NCBI GenBank assembly: GCA_015522395.1
Contig: WAMH01000096.1
Location: 1 to 24,033 of the forward strand
Direction of reading: 5' to 3'
Length of the DNA: 24,033 bases
Source: Thermococcus sp.
GTDB lineage: Archaea > Methanobacteriota_B > Thermococci > Thermococcales > Thermococcaceae
Under the pieces are notes generated by a model. It was not told the DNA's origin. It worked only from the letters and a program-made list of their open reading frames with translations, and did not search any database. The position numbers were made by a program, and so were the translations under genes. Below are positions 7,006-15,202 of the stretch, in pieces (the stretch's first letter is position 1; each line of letters begins with the position of its first letter).

Positions 7006-8046
7006 ATGGGAATGAGCTTTGGAAAGTACGTTGCCTACAGAACCGTGAACGCCATTATAATCCTGTTTCTGGCAGTGCTGCTCATGTCGGCACTGTTCAC
7101 CAAACTGGCAACAATACAGCTCGAGTCTCAGGTTCAAAGTACCGTCGTTCAGGAGGCTAGGACCTACGCCCAGCAACACGGGATACCGCCCACGAAGGAG
7201 TGGCTCGACCAGAGAACGAAGTACTGGGAGCACTACTACGGCCTTGATCAGCCATACTGGAAACGAACGTGGCGTTATACAGTAGACACGTTCTTCTTCA
7301 AATGGGGTCAATCGATAGTCCCCGTTTTTGGAACGCATGACATCAAGCAACAGATCTGGAGTGCGCTGCTTAGGACGATACTCCTCTTCACGACGGCCGA
7401 GATACTGGTCATTATCATAGGACTAGGCCTCGGTGTCAAGAGCGCCCAGAAACCCGGAAGCTTGCTCGACAGGACGATATCCATACTGGCAATGCTCACG
7501 ACGAGCCTGCCGATGTGGTGGCTCGGAATGCTGATGATCCTACTCTTCGTCGTCTACCTCGGCTGGCTGCCAATCACGCTCTACTCCCAGGTTGAGGTCA
7601 ACGGAGTGGCCAACCTGCTCAAGAAGATGAGTCTGCCGGTTCTGACCATCGTCATAAACCTGTTCGGTGGCTGGGCTTGGACGACAAGGAACATAATGAT
7701 AGGCACCATGCAGGAGGACTTCATCATGGTCGCGAGGGCCAAGGGCGTTCCGGAGAGGAAGGTCATCTACGGCCACGCGCTAAAGGCCTCGGCTCCGCCC
7801 ATCATAACCATGATCATCTTTGGACTCATAGGTTCGCTAAGTGGAGCAATAATCACCGAGATAGTCTTCAACTGGCCCGGAATGGGAAGGCTCTACTGGC
7901 AGGCGCTTCAGATGAACGCGGTTAAGACCATGATGGCACTGAACTATATGTTCGCAATACTCACTGTCTTCTCAATGGTGCTCGCGGACGTACTCTACGC
8001 GTATCTCGACCCGAGGGTCAGGATCGGTGCCGCTGCGAGCTCATGA
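7006..8046 (+). CDS. DppB/OppB-type ABC transporter permease
   Basis: This 346-aa membrane subunit forms half of the transport channel for the importer. TM1 is at about residues 13-32. It is followed by an ectodomain of some 80 residues and then five spans. The EAA coupling loop is around residues 236-258 (EDFIMVARAKGVPERKVIYG). The family C-terminal pattern NWPGMGRLYWQAL, then a last helix and YAYLDPRVR, is intact, in contrast to the interrupted paralogue at 1878-2864. The frame is open from an ATG at 6886, but the start is set at 7006 because GGAGGGG lies six bases before it and the TATA box lies between the two candidates. It is the first gene of a tight operon; the next gene starts 11 nt after its stop. 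Confidence 0.93.
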   Translation: MGMSFGKYVAYRTVNAIIILFLAVLLMSALFTKLATIQLESQVQSTVVQEARTYAQQHGIPPTKEWLDQRTKYWEHYYGLDQPYWKRTWRYTVDTFFFKWGQSIVPVFGTHDIKQQIWSALLRTILLFTTAEILVIIIGLGLGVKSAQKPGSLLDRTISILAMLTTSLPMWWLGMLMILLFVVYLGWLPITLYSQVEVNGVANLLKKMSLPVLTIVINLFGGWAWTTRNIMIGTMQEDFIMVARAKGVPERKVIYGHALKASAPPIITMIIFGLIGSLSGAIITEIVFNWPGMGRLYWQALQMNAVKTMMALNYMFAILTVFSMVLADVLYAYLDPRVRIGAAASS

Positions 8047-8057
8047 GGTGGTGAAAG

Positions 8058-9593
8058 ATGAGATGGGTAGATTTCAAAGACAGCGTCAGGAGGTTCTGGG
8101 AGGATTTCAAGCACCAGAAGGCCGGTATAACCGGACTCATCCTCCTCATACTCCTCGTGGTCCTCGCCATTGGGGCGCCCTACATGACCAGTCCCGACGT
8201 TCCCGTTAAGTGGCAGACCGGAGTTGCTTGGATAACCAACCCCAAGAATGCTCCGCCTTCATGGGAGAACTACTTCACCTCTCAGACCAGGGCCGTTCAG
8301 GCCGAATACACCATAACCAACATGCACGTCCAGACCATCAAGAACGGAACCTACACTATTTACAAGCTCTCTCTGACATACAACATGAAGTACGATGTTC
8401 CACCGGCTGATATAGTCGTTATGGGGCTCCATTCAAACGCAACCAATCCCAAGCAGGTGCCCCAGGTTCAGATGGCCCTCGTGAGGCCGCCTGAGAAGGG
8501 TGTCAAGGACAACAGGCTCAACCTGATAAGCCAGATAACCCTTCCGAACAACAACGCCATTCAGGTGGCGCATCTCGATCAGACTAGGAACCACGTACTC
8601 TACTGGCTCTACCTGAATGGTGTCCTTAAGATACCGAACGTTCCTCCCTCGATGATAACCCCTGACAACATCAACATGTTCGTCATGACGAACACCACCC
8701 TCTACCAGATGGTCGCCGCCATGGACTCGATGAGGGTCATGTTTGGAAGGCTCACCGACAGCAACGGCAATCCGCTCCCGATAGAGAAGGTCATCTCAAC
8801 GCCCCAATCCCTCAAGGGTACCTACGGGCTTGTTATCACCATAACGGTTCCGAGCAACGTCAAGGTTGACTTCACGAACTTCAAAGTTGCCTTCGTTGGA
8901 AGAACATACGGCCTCCTCGGAACAGATCAGTACGGAAGGCCCATCGCCCTCGGAATCCTCTGGGGAACTAGGGTCGCCCTCGCCATAGGTCTTGCAGTGG
9001 CAATAACCTCCGTCCTAATAGGGATACTCATCGGAGTTACGAGCGCATACCTTGGAGGATGGGCAGACGAGGCCATACAGAGGTTCACGGAGTTCATGAT
9101 GACCCTTCCCGTGCTGCCGATGCTCATACTGCTCTCCCTCTACTTCGGCGGAAGGGTCAACCTAACCCAGCTGGTGTTCTTCTTGGTCATCTTCGGGTGG
9201 ATGGGTACATCGAAGGTCGCCAGGAGCATGGCGCTGCAGATCAAAGAGCAGACCTACGTTGAGGCGGCGAGAGCGCTCGGTGCAAGCACTGGCAGGGTCG
9301 TCTTCAAGCACATCGTTCCCCAGCTCCTGCCGTACGCGTTCGCGAGCATAGCCCTCAGCGTTCCGGGAGCCATCCTGAGCGAGGCTGGACTAAGCTTCCT
9401 TGGTTTGACCTCACAGAACCTCATAACTTGGGGTCAGATGCTCAATACAGCGCATCAGAACGGCGCGACAATAAACGGCTACTGGTGGCAGGTCATACCG
9501 CCCGGACTGGCGATATCCTTCGTCGGTCTGGTGTTCGTCCTGCTGGGAGTATCGCTCGATACGGTCCTCAACCCGAGGCTTAAGCGCGCGTGA
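8058..9593 (+). CDS. DppC/OppC-type ABC transporter permease with a very large ectodomain
   Basis: The second channel subunit is 511 aa, about 200 longer than usual for DppC. TM1 is at residues 23-42. Residues 45 to about 280 are extracytoplasmic and contain NPKNAPPSW at 61-69, which matches NPKGVPPAW in the left-hand DppC paralogue. The standard core begins at GLLGTDQYGRP and has five further spans. The EAA loop TYVEAARALGASTGRVVFKH lies near residues 398-417, and the protein ends TVLNPRLKRA. A GAGGTGGTG ribosome site precedes the ATG. The gene lies 11 nt after the DppB-like gene and 10 nt before the first ATPase gene. The ectodomain may help dock the anchored binding protein; that is inference. 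Confidence 0.93.
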   Translation: MRWVDFKDSVRRFWEDFKHQKAGITGLILLILLVVLAIGAPYMTSPDVPVKWQTGVAWITNPKNAPPSWENYFTSQTRAVQAEYTITNMHVQTIKNGTYTIYKLSLTYNMKYDVPPADIVVMGLHSNATNPKQVPQVQMALVRPPEKGVKDNRLNLISQITLPNNNAIQVAHLDQTRNHVLYWLYLNGVLKIPNVPPSMITPDNINMFVMTNTTLYQMVAAMDSMRVMFGRLTDSNGNPLPIEKVISTPQSLKGTYGLVITITVPSNVKVDFTNFKVAFVGRTYGLLGTDQYGRPIALGILWGTRVALAIGLAVAITSVLIGILIGVTSAYLGGWADEAIQRFTEFMMTLPVLPMLILLSLYFGGRVNLTQLVFFLVIFGWMGTSKVARSMALQIKEQTYVEAARALGASTGRVVFKHIVPQLLPYAFASIALSVPGAILSEAGLSFLGLTSQNLITWGQMLNTAHQNGATINGYWWQVIPPGLAISFVGLVFVLLGVSLDTVLNPRLKRA

Positions 9594-9603
9594 GGTGGTA
9601 TGA

Positions 9604-10563
9604 ATGACAACCAACGCACTCGAAGTTAAGAACCTGAAGATGTACTACTTTACAAGCAGGGGGCCTGTAAAGGCCGTCGATGACATCAGTTTCACCCTCA
9701 AGAGAGGAGAGGTTCTGGGTCTGGCCGGGGAGAGCGGCTGTGGAAAGTCCTCCCTCGGCTTTACCCTTTTGGGTATGCCGACCCCTCCCGGAAAGATCAT
9801 CGGAGGAAGCATAAAGGTCGATGGCAGGGAAATAGTCGGCCTTCCTGAGGACGTTCTCAGAAAGGAGATCCGCTGGGAAAAGATATCCATGATATTCCAG
9901 GGTGCGATGAACGCTATGAACCCCGTTTACACCGTCGGTTACCAGATGATCGAGCCCCTCATCTACCACAAGGGCATGGATCAGGACGAGGCCCTCGAGA
10001 GGGCCCAGAAGTACCTCGAGCTCGTTGGCCTCGACCCCGAGATAGTCTACCGCTACCCACATGAGCTCTCGGGTGGAATGAAACAGCGTGTCATCATCGC
10101 AACGGCACTCCTCATGGAGCCCACCGTTGTCATTGCTGACGAGCCGACAACGGCCCTAGACGTTATAGTCCAGGCGCAGATCATCAACCTCATGAAACGC
10201 CTCAAGAAGGAGCTCAACCTGTCCATGATATTCATCACCCACGACCTCAGCATCCTCGCGGAGATAAGCGACAAGATAGCCATCATGTACGCGGGCAAGA
10301 TAGTTGAACTCGGTCCGAGCGAGAAGGTCTACTACGAGCCGGCACATCCCTACACCCAGAAGCTGCTCGCTGCCATCCCAAGGCTTCACGAGGATGTTGA
10401 TAGACTCGAGTTCATACCGGGACAGCCGCCCAACCTACTCAACCCGCCGAAGGGATGCCGCTTCAACCCGAGGTGCCCCTACGCCATGCAGATATGTAAG
10501 GAACAGGAACCCGAGCTTAAAGAGGTTGATAAAGACCACTACGCCGCATGCTGGCTGCTGTGA
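9604..10563 (+). CDS. DppD/OppD-type ABC transporter ATPase
   Basis: This cytoplasmic ATP-hydrolysing subunit is 319 aa. It has Walker A GESGCGKSS (residues 42-50), the ABC signature LSGGMKQRV (about 154-162), Walker B VVIADEP and a D-loop TTALDV, followed by the switch histidine in ITHDLS. The C-terminal oligopeptide/dipeptide transporter extension has four cysteines (GCRFNPRCPYAMQIC and a final C in AACWLL), the pattern that binds an Fe-S cluster in several DppD/DppF proteins. The start follows GAGGTGGT with good spacing. It pairs with the next gene to form a heterodimeric ATPase, and its length is normal for the family. Confidence 0.95.
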   Translation: MTTNALEVKNLKMYYFTSRGPVKAVDDISFTLKRGEVLGLAGESGCGKSSLGFTLLGMPTPPGKIIGGSIKVDGREIVGLPEDVLRKEIRWEKISMIFQGAMNAMNPVYTVGYQMIEPLIYHKGMDQDEALERAQKYLELVGLDPEIVYRYPHELSGGMKQRVIIATALLMEPTVVIADEPTTALDVIVQAQIINLMKRLKKELNLSMIFITHDLSILAEISDKIAIMYAGKIVELGPSEKVYYEPAHPYTQKLLAAIPRLHEDVDRLEFIPGQPPNLLNPPKGCRFNPRCPYAMQICKEQEPELKEVDKDHYAACWLL

Positions 10564-10573
10564 GGTGTGAGAA

Positions 10574-11581
10574 ATGGCGGAACCGATACTTCAGGTTAAA
10601 AACCTCAAAAAGTACTTCCCGCTCAAGAGGGGCTTCCTCGCGGGCCTCCGCGGTGAGCCAGAGCGATACGTCCATGCCGTCGACGGGGTCAGCTTTGACA
10701 TATACAAGCAGCAGGTCTTTGCCCTCGTTGGTGAGAGCGGCTGTGGAAAGTCCACCACCGGCAGGCTCATCGTCAAGCTCCTCGAGCCCACCGACGGAAA
10801 GATCTACCTCGAGGGTCAGGACGTTACAACTATAACCACCAAGGAGGAACTCCTCGCCTACAAGAGGAAGGTTCAGATAATCTTCCAGGACCCGTTCGCT
10901 TCCCTCAACCCGCGCTTCAGGATATTCGACGTTCTTGAGGAGCCCCTCCTGATACACGGCATCGGTGAGACCAGGGCCGAGCGTGAGGAGTTAATCTACA
11001 AGGCCCTCGAGATGGTCAAGGTAACCCCACCGGAGGAGTATGTCAGCAGGTTCCCTCACCAGCTTAGTGGCGGTCAGAGACAGCGTGTGGCCATAGCAAG
11101 GGCACTCATTCTCGACCCGGAGTTCGTCGTTGCAGACGAGCCGGTTTCGATGCTTGACGTTTCGATAAGGGCGGAGATACTGGAGCTTATGAAGGAACTC
11201 AAGGAGAGGATGGGCGTCACCTACCTCTACATCACCCACGACATGTCGACTGCTAGGTACTTCGCCGACTGGATGGCCGTCATGTACCTCGGAAGGATCG
11301 TGGAGATGGGACCGGCGAAGCGCGTCATAGACAACCCGCTTCACCCGTACACGAGGGCACTGCTCGCGGCCGTTCCGGAGCCGAAGCCAGAAAGGAGAAA
11401 CGTCATCAAGGAGCTTCCGATCAAGGGTGAGGTTCCCAGTGCGGTCAACATACCGCCCGGGTGCCGCTTCCACCCGAGGTGCATCTACGCCCAGAAGGGA
11501 CTCTGCGACGTCAAACAGCCCGAGCTTAAAGAGTACGAGCACAACCACTTCGCCGAGTGCCACCTCGTAGGCAAGTTCTAG
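10574..11581 (+). CDS. DppF/OppF-type ABC transporter ATPase
   Basis: This is the second ATPase subunit, 335 aa. Walker A GESGCGKST is at residues 53-61, the signature LSGGQRQRV at about 163-171, Walker B FVVADEP near 183-188, and the D-loop SMLDV and switch ITHDMS follow. The C-terminal extension again carries four cysteines (GCRFHPRCIYAQKGLC and a final AEC), consistent with an Fe-S-binding region. GAGGTGTGAGAA precedes the ATG. The gene is 10 nt after the DppD-type gene, and the next gene follows after 15 nt, so the transcript probably continues. Together 4337-11581 encode every part of one importer. Confidence 0.95.
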   Translation: MAEPILQVKNLKKYFPLKRGFLAGLRGEPERYVHAVDGVSFDIYKQQVFALVGESGCGKSTTGRLIVKLLEPTDGKIYLEGQDVTTITTKEELLAYKRKVQIIFQDPFASLNPRFRIFDVLEEPLLIHGIGETRAEREELIYKALEMVKVTPPEEYVSRFPHQLSGGQRQRVAIARALILDPEFVVADEPVSMLDVSIRAEILELMKELKERMGVTYLYITHDMSTARYFADWMAVMYLGRIVEMGPAKRVIDNPLHPYTRALLAAVPEPKPERRNVIKELPIKGEVPSAVNIPPGCRFHPRCIYAQKGLCDVKQPELKEYEHNHFAECHLVGKF

Positions 11582-11596
11582 CCTCGGGGTGGTTTC

Positions 11597-12052
11597 ATGT
11601 CCTCCAACCCTTTTTCTTTCTGGCCGATAAAGCTCGGTCTGGCCCTTCTCTTCCTGGCCCTTTTTCTGTCCATTGTGGGCCTTCATAAAGTCCCGGTGAG
11701 GTACGAGCAGTCTGGAGAGCTCGGTCCGGGGTACCATCTCCTCGGAAACGACAGCTTTGAGAACAGCTACCTCTATGCCAACAGGAGCCTTCAGATTGGG
11801 TCCAGCAACGCCTCCCTTGAACTTTACTGGGGCAATCAGAGCTATCCCCTTAACCTGACGACGAACGTAACTCTGAAACCCGCGGGGAGACCCGCTGTCA
11901 AGGTGCTCTCCGGCAACGTGTCCTACAGGTACGAGGCGGAGTCTTGGAGGTATCCGTACGCATTCCTTGCGGTTCCGGCCCTGCTCTCCGTGATGATAGG
12001 CTCGGTCCTCGTCTTCGTTGGCTACATAAGGTTCAAACAGGGGGGTGTCTGA
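11597..12052 (+). CDS. Small sequon-rich membrane protein of unknown function
   Basis: The 151-aa product has a hydrophobic segment near residues 12-30, an external loop of about 85 residues and a second span near 120-142, then a short basic tail (RFKQGGV). The loop holds seven N-X-S/T sequons (NDS, NRS, NAS, NQS, NLT, NVT, NVS), a density that suggests a heavily N-glycosylated face outside the cell. I do not recognise a family. It starts 15 nt after the DppF-type gene, with GGTGG close to the ATG, and its stop overlaps the nadE start (TGATG), so it is probably translated with nadE. Either an accessory part of the importer or an unrelated envelope protein would fit. Confidence 0.85.
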   Translation: MSSNPFSFWPIKLGLALLFLALFLSIVGLHKVPVRYEQSGELGPGYHLLGNDSFENSYLYANRSLQIGSSNASLELYWGNQSYPLNLTTNVTLKPAGRPAVKVLSGNVSYRYEAESWRYPYAFLAVPALLSVMIGSVLVFVGYIRFKQGGV

Positions 12053-12816
12053 TGCGCAGGCTGGACTATCGTAAGGTCATCTCCGTTATCGAAGACTTCA
12101 TCCGCGAGAAGGTATCGGATGCGGGAATTGACGGTATCGTCATAGGAATAAGTGGTGGCATCGACAGCGCAACAACCGCTTACCTGGCCGTCAACTCCCT
12201 CGGGAAGGAAAAGGTTTTGGGTCTGATAATGCCCTACTACCACAACCAGGACGTGGAGGACGCGAAGCTCGTCTGCGAGAGCCTTGGAATAGAGCACAGG
12301 GTTGTTGGCATAAAACCCATCGTCGATTCCTTCGTTGCCCGGCTCGGCTTCCAACCGGATAAGCGCTCCCTCGGCAACATCATGGCCAGAACAAGAATGG
12401 TTCTGCTCTATGCCCACGCCAATCAGCTCAATCGTCTCGTTCTCGGAACCAGCAACAGGAGTGAGTTCCTCACCGGCTACTTCACCAAGTGGGGAGACGG
12501 TGCGAGCGACTACGCGCCACTCATAAACCTCTACAAGACGGAAGTTTGGGAGGTAGCGAAACTCCTCGGCGTCCCCGGGAGGATAATCGAGAAGAAACCC
12601 ACTGCCGGCCTCTGGGAGGGGCAGACCGACGAAGACGAGCTGGGAATAAGCTACCGCCTCCTAGACGAGATACTGTGGCGTTTGGTGGACCTCAAGGTGC
12701 CAAGGGATAAGGTCGCGGAGGAGCTTGGAATCAGTGTGGATAAGGTCGAATACGTTGAGGGGCTTGTTAAGCAGAGCGAACACAAGCGCCGTTTGCCCTC
12801 GGGTCCAGTTTTCTGA
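12052..12816 (+). CDS. nadE: NH3-dependent NAD+ synthetase
   Basis: NadE makes NAD+ from deamido-NAD+, ATP and ammonia, the last step of NAD biosynthesis. The 254-aa protein is the single-domain, ammonia-using type, with no glutaminase domain. The PP-loop SGGIDS is at residues 34-39. Other family blocks are GTSNRSEFLTGYFTKWGDGA and KKPTAGLWEGQTDEDELG, which line the deamido-NAD and ATP sites. The frame is open further upstream, but the ATG at 12052 is chosen because it overlaps the previous stop by one base (TGATG), follows a GGGGGGTG site and gives the expected length. It lies in the operon with the importer and upstream of the EamA transporter gene. Confidence 0.97.
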   Translation: MRRLDYRKVISVIEDFIREKVSDAGIDGIVIGISGGIDSATTAYLAVNSLGKEKVLGLIMPYYHNQDVEDAKLVCESLGIEHRVVGIKPIVDSFVARLGFQPDKRSLGNIMARTRMVLLYAHANQLNRLVLGTSNRSEFLTGYFTKWGDGASDYAPLINLYKTEVWEVAKLLGVPGRIIEKKPTAGLWEGQTDEDELGISYRLLDEILWRLVDLKVPRDKVAEELGISVDKVEYVEGLVKQSEHKRRLPSGPVF

Positions 12817-12825
12817 GGTGAGCCG

Positions 12826-13701
12826 ATGAAGCGCGGCTACTTCCTCGTTTTTTTAGCCGCTTCGATGTGGGGAACCCTGGGGATATTCGCAACCTACATC
12901 TACCACTACGGAGTCGATTCGTTCACGATGGTCTTCTGGCGCGTCCTCTTCACCCTTATCATCCTCGGCTCGTACATCGCAGTTTTCCTGCGCGAGAATC
13001 CTTTTACCAGAGAGAGACTCGGGTTCTATGCACTCTACGGCCTCGTTGGCGTCTTCGCCTTCTACACCCTCTACTTCTACACGGTAAAGATATCCTCCGT
13101 CGGCTTCGCGGTTCTCCTCGTTTACACCGCTCCAGCCTTCTCCGTTATCCTGGGTAGGATGATCTTTGAGGAACCCCTCACCGGGGAGAAGGTCGTTGCG
13201 CTCATCCTAGTTCTAACCGGCGTTATTCTCGTCGCTGGAAACGTGGACTTCAGCGTGAATCACCTGGCCCTTCTCACGGGCATTGCCACGGGCTTCACCT
13301 ACGCCCTTTACGGCGTCTTGGCAAAATTCGGGGTAAGACACGAGAGACCGGAGAGGGTGCTCTTCATGACGCTCTTCTTTGGTCTGCTGTTCCTCGCTCC
13401 CTTCTCGAAATTCTCCGTTCCAGCCGGGGCGATACCGTACCTCCTCGGCCTCGCGTTCTTTCCGACCTTCCTCGGCTACGTTCTCTACAACTACGCCCTC
13501 AAGGAGGTTGAAGTAAGCAGGGCAAGCATAGTGGCAACGGTGGAGCCGGTGGTTGCCATAGTCCTGGCCTACGTCCTCTTCGGAGAGAGCTTAACGGTCC
13601 TTCAGCTCCTCGGCGGTGCGCTTATAATAGGGGCCTCCGTGCTGGTTCATGTAAGGGGCGAAGAAAAGCAGGGAGAGGCCCTCTTGGAGGAAACCCACTA
13701 A
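12826..13701 (+). CDS. EamA/DMT-superfamily transporter
   Basis: The 291-aa protein has ten predicted membrane helices in two repeats of about 140 residues, the EamA (drug/metabolite transporter) layout. It starts MKRGYFLVFLAASMWGTLGI, with the conserved WG in helix 1. The second repeat includes YALYGVLAKFG and ends with helices around EPVVAIVLAYVLFGESLT, a recognisable family motif. Members export amino acids, metabolites or other small molecules; the substrate cannot be predicted here. GAGGTGAGCCG precedes the ATG, 9 nt after nadE. The last four bases overlap the convergent glnA stop (13698-13701). Confidence 0.93.
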   Translation: MKRGYFLVFLAASMWGTLGIFATYIYHYGVDSFTMVFWRVLFTLIILGSYIAVFLRENPFTRERLGFYALYGLVGVFAFYTLYFYTVKISSVGFAVLLVYTAPAFSVILGRMIFEEPLTGEKVVALILVLTGVILVAGNVDFSVNHLALLTGIATGFTYALYGVLAKFGVRHERPERVLFMTLFFGLLFLAPFSKFSVPAGAIPYLLGLAFFPTFLGYVLYNYALKEVEVSRASIVATVEPVVAIVLAYVLFGESLTVLQLLGGALIIGASVLVHVRGEEKQGEALLEETH

Positions 13702-15017
13702 ACATAGAAATACCTCTCGAGTTCCCACTCGGTCACCTTTTTCGTGTTCTCGGGCAGTTCCATTGATTCCAGATACTCCAGGTAGACATTCCACTCTTTC
13801 TTCTTGTACTCAACGAAGTTCCTGTAGGCCCCACCGAGGGCCTCTCTGACGACCCTGTCTCGTTTTAGCTCCTCGAGCGCTTCTCCGAGGCTTCCCGGCA
13901 GGGTGTCTATACCTCTCCCTGTTCTTTCGGCATCGTCCATCTCGTAGACGTTGGTCTCGACGTAGGCCTCAGGCTCCAGCTTCTTCTTTATTCCATCAAG
14001 ACCCGCAAGGAGTATCGCCGCGAAAGCCAAATATGGATTTGCACTCGGGTCGGGACAGCGGTACTCTATCCTCGCCCCGCTTCCCCAGAAGGCGGGAACG
14101 CGGATGAGCGCGCTTCTGTTCCGGTAGCCCCAGCTTATGTAGACCGGAGCTTCGTAGCCAGGAACGAGACGCTTGTAGCTGTTGACCGTGGGGTTCGTTA
14201 CGGCCGCGAGGGCTTTCGCGTGCTTGAGTATGCCCGCTATGAAATGCAGCGCGGTTTCACTCAAACCATTCTCGCCGACGAAAGCGTTCTGACCGTCCCG
14301 CCAGAGGCTTACATGGAGGTGCATGCCGTTGCCTGGGAAGCCGTAGATTGGTTTGGGCATGAACGTGGCGTGCAAACCGTGCATCTCGGCGACTGCCTTC
14401 ACGGTGTACTTGAAGCTCACGATGTTGTCGGCGGTTTTAAGTGCATCGGAGAACCTGAAGTCGATCTCGTGCTGCGCTTTGCCGACCTCGTGGTGGAGAA
14501 CCTCCGGAACGAGACCCAAAGCGGGCATGTAGAGCGCTATCTCCCTTCTCACTCCCCTCGCCTTATCCAGGGTCACGAGGTCGAAGTAACCTCCCCCGTC
14601 TGGAAGATGAAGCTCCCACGTGCCGTTCTTCCTGAAGAGGTAGAACTCAGGCTCGGGGCCGATATAGGCGGTGAAGCCCTCCCTCTTCAGGTAATCCGTT
14701 GCGGCCTTCAGAACTCCCCGCGCGTCAACGCCGTACGGCTTCCCGTCCTTGTAAACATACCCGTAAACCCTCGCTATTCCCTCCCAGGGCACCTCGGCGT
14801 AGGTGCTCGGATCGGCCTTGAAAACTAAGTCGCTGTCCTCTATCCCCTGGAAGCCCGGTATGGATGAGCCGTCGAAGGCTATGCCGTCCTCGACTGCCTC
14901 CTCGTATCTCCCGATAGGTATCTCCATCCCCTTGGGAACACCGTTTATGTCAACGAAGACGAGCTGGAGGAATCGGGGTTTCATCTTCCCTTGGATGGCC
15001 GTCGAGATTTCGTTCAT
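13698..15017 (-). CDS. glnA: Glutamine synthetase, type I (alpha-like)
   Basis: GlnA condenses glutamate and ammonia with ATP to give glutamine, the main ammonia assimilation step. The 439-aa protein has the beta-grasp N-terminal domain with DGSSIPGF at residues 49-56, then the catalytic blocks GPEPEFYLF, EVLHHEVGKAQHEIDFRF, GNGMHLHVSLW, NPTVNSYKRLVPGYEAP and RIEYRCPDPSANPY. The length, and the absence of a recognisable adenylylation-site motif (NLYDLPP) near NVYEMDDAERTG, place it with GSI-alpha enzymes, which are not adenylylated. The frame is open to 15035, but the ATG at 15017 follows GGTGAT and begins MNEIS as expected for the family. Its promoter holds repeats that may bind a nitrogen or amino-acid regulator. 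Confidence 0.97.
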   Translation of the reverse strand: MNEISTAIQGKMKPRFLQLVFVDINGVPKGMEIPIGRYEEAVEDGIAFDGSSIPGFQGIEDSDLVFKADPSTYAEVPWEGIARVYGYVYKDGKPYGVDARGVLKAATDYLKREGFTAYIGPEPEFYLFRKNGTWELHLPDGGGYFDLVTLDKARGVRREIALYMPALGLVPEVLHHEVGKAQHEIDFRFSDALKTADNIVSFKYTVKAVAEMHGLHATFMPKPIYGFPGNGMHLHVSLWRDGQNAFVGENGLSETALHFIAGILKHAKALAAVTNPTVNSYKRLVPGYEAPVYISWGYRNRSALIRVPAFWGSGARIEYRCPDPSANPYLAFAAILLAGLDGIKKKLEPEAYVETNVYEMDDAERTGRGIDTLPGSLGEALEELKRDRVVREALGGAYRNFVEYKKKEWNVYLEYLESMELPENTKKVTEWELERYFYV

Positions 15018-15071
15018 TTTTATCACCAACAACAAATTTAATGTTCATTTTTATTGACGGTTTAATGAACA
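15012..15071 (-). promoter_or_regulatory. Repeat-containing promoter/operator region of glnA
   Basis: TGTTCATT (15042-15049) and AATGAACA (15064-15071) are perfect 8-bp inverted repeats with centres 22 bp apart, two helical turns. The 12-bp GTTCATTTTTAT at 15043-15054 recurs exactly at 15012-15023, where it covers the glnA start codon, 31 bp away. A TATA-like CTTTTATTC is at about 15080-15088 on the reverse strand, which would place the repeats across the initiation region; a second candidate, CAATAAAAAT, lies inside the repeats. A dimeric Lrp/FFRP-type regulator is a reasonable candidate binder, by inference only. Confidence 0.5.
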
Positions 15072-15202
15072 AACATAGGAATAAAAGTCTTTCTCTTGAG
15101 GATTTGTCATTCCGACGGAGAAAAAAACTCCAGATGCGCGTTCCATTTTAAACCACATTGACGGCGGCAAAAGCTTTTTGTGCTCCCAATCGAACTAGGG
15201 GC

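Noticed and set aside
10991..11737. A 248-codon minus-strand open frame opposite the DppF-type ATPase gene
   Set aside because: It is a shadow of a confidently identified ATPase and continues across its stop without any motif.
11944..12051. A 36-residue N-terminal extension of NadE
   Set aside because: It would overlap the preceding gene by over 100 nt. The ATG at 12052 has TGATG coupling and gives the family's normal start and length.
14220..14828. A 202-codon plus-strand open frame opposite glnA
   Set aside because: It is antisense to conserved glutamine synthetase blocks and has no ribosome site or family features.
15021..15027. TATCACC near the glnA start as a Thermococcales glycolytic motif (TrmBL1 site)
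   Set aside because: Only one half site is present; the GTGATA partner at N5 spacing is missing, and the bases are explained by the GGTGAT ribosome site.
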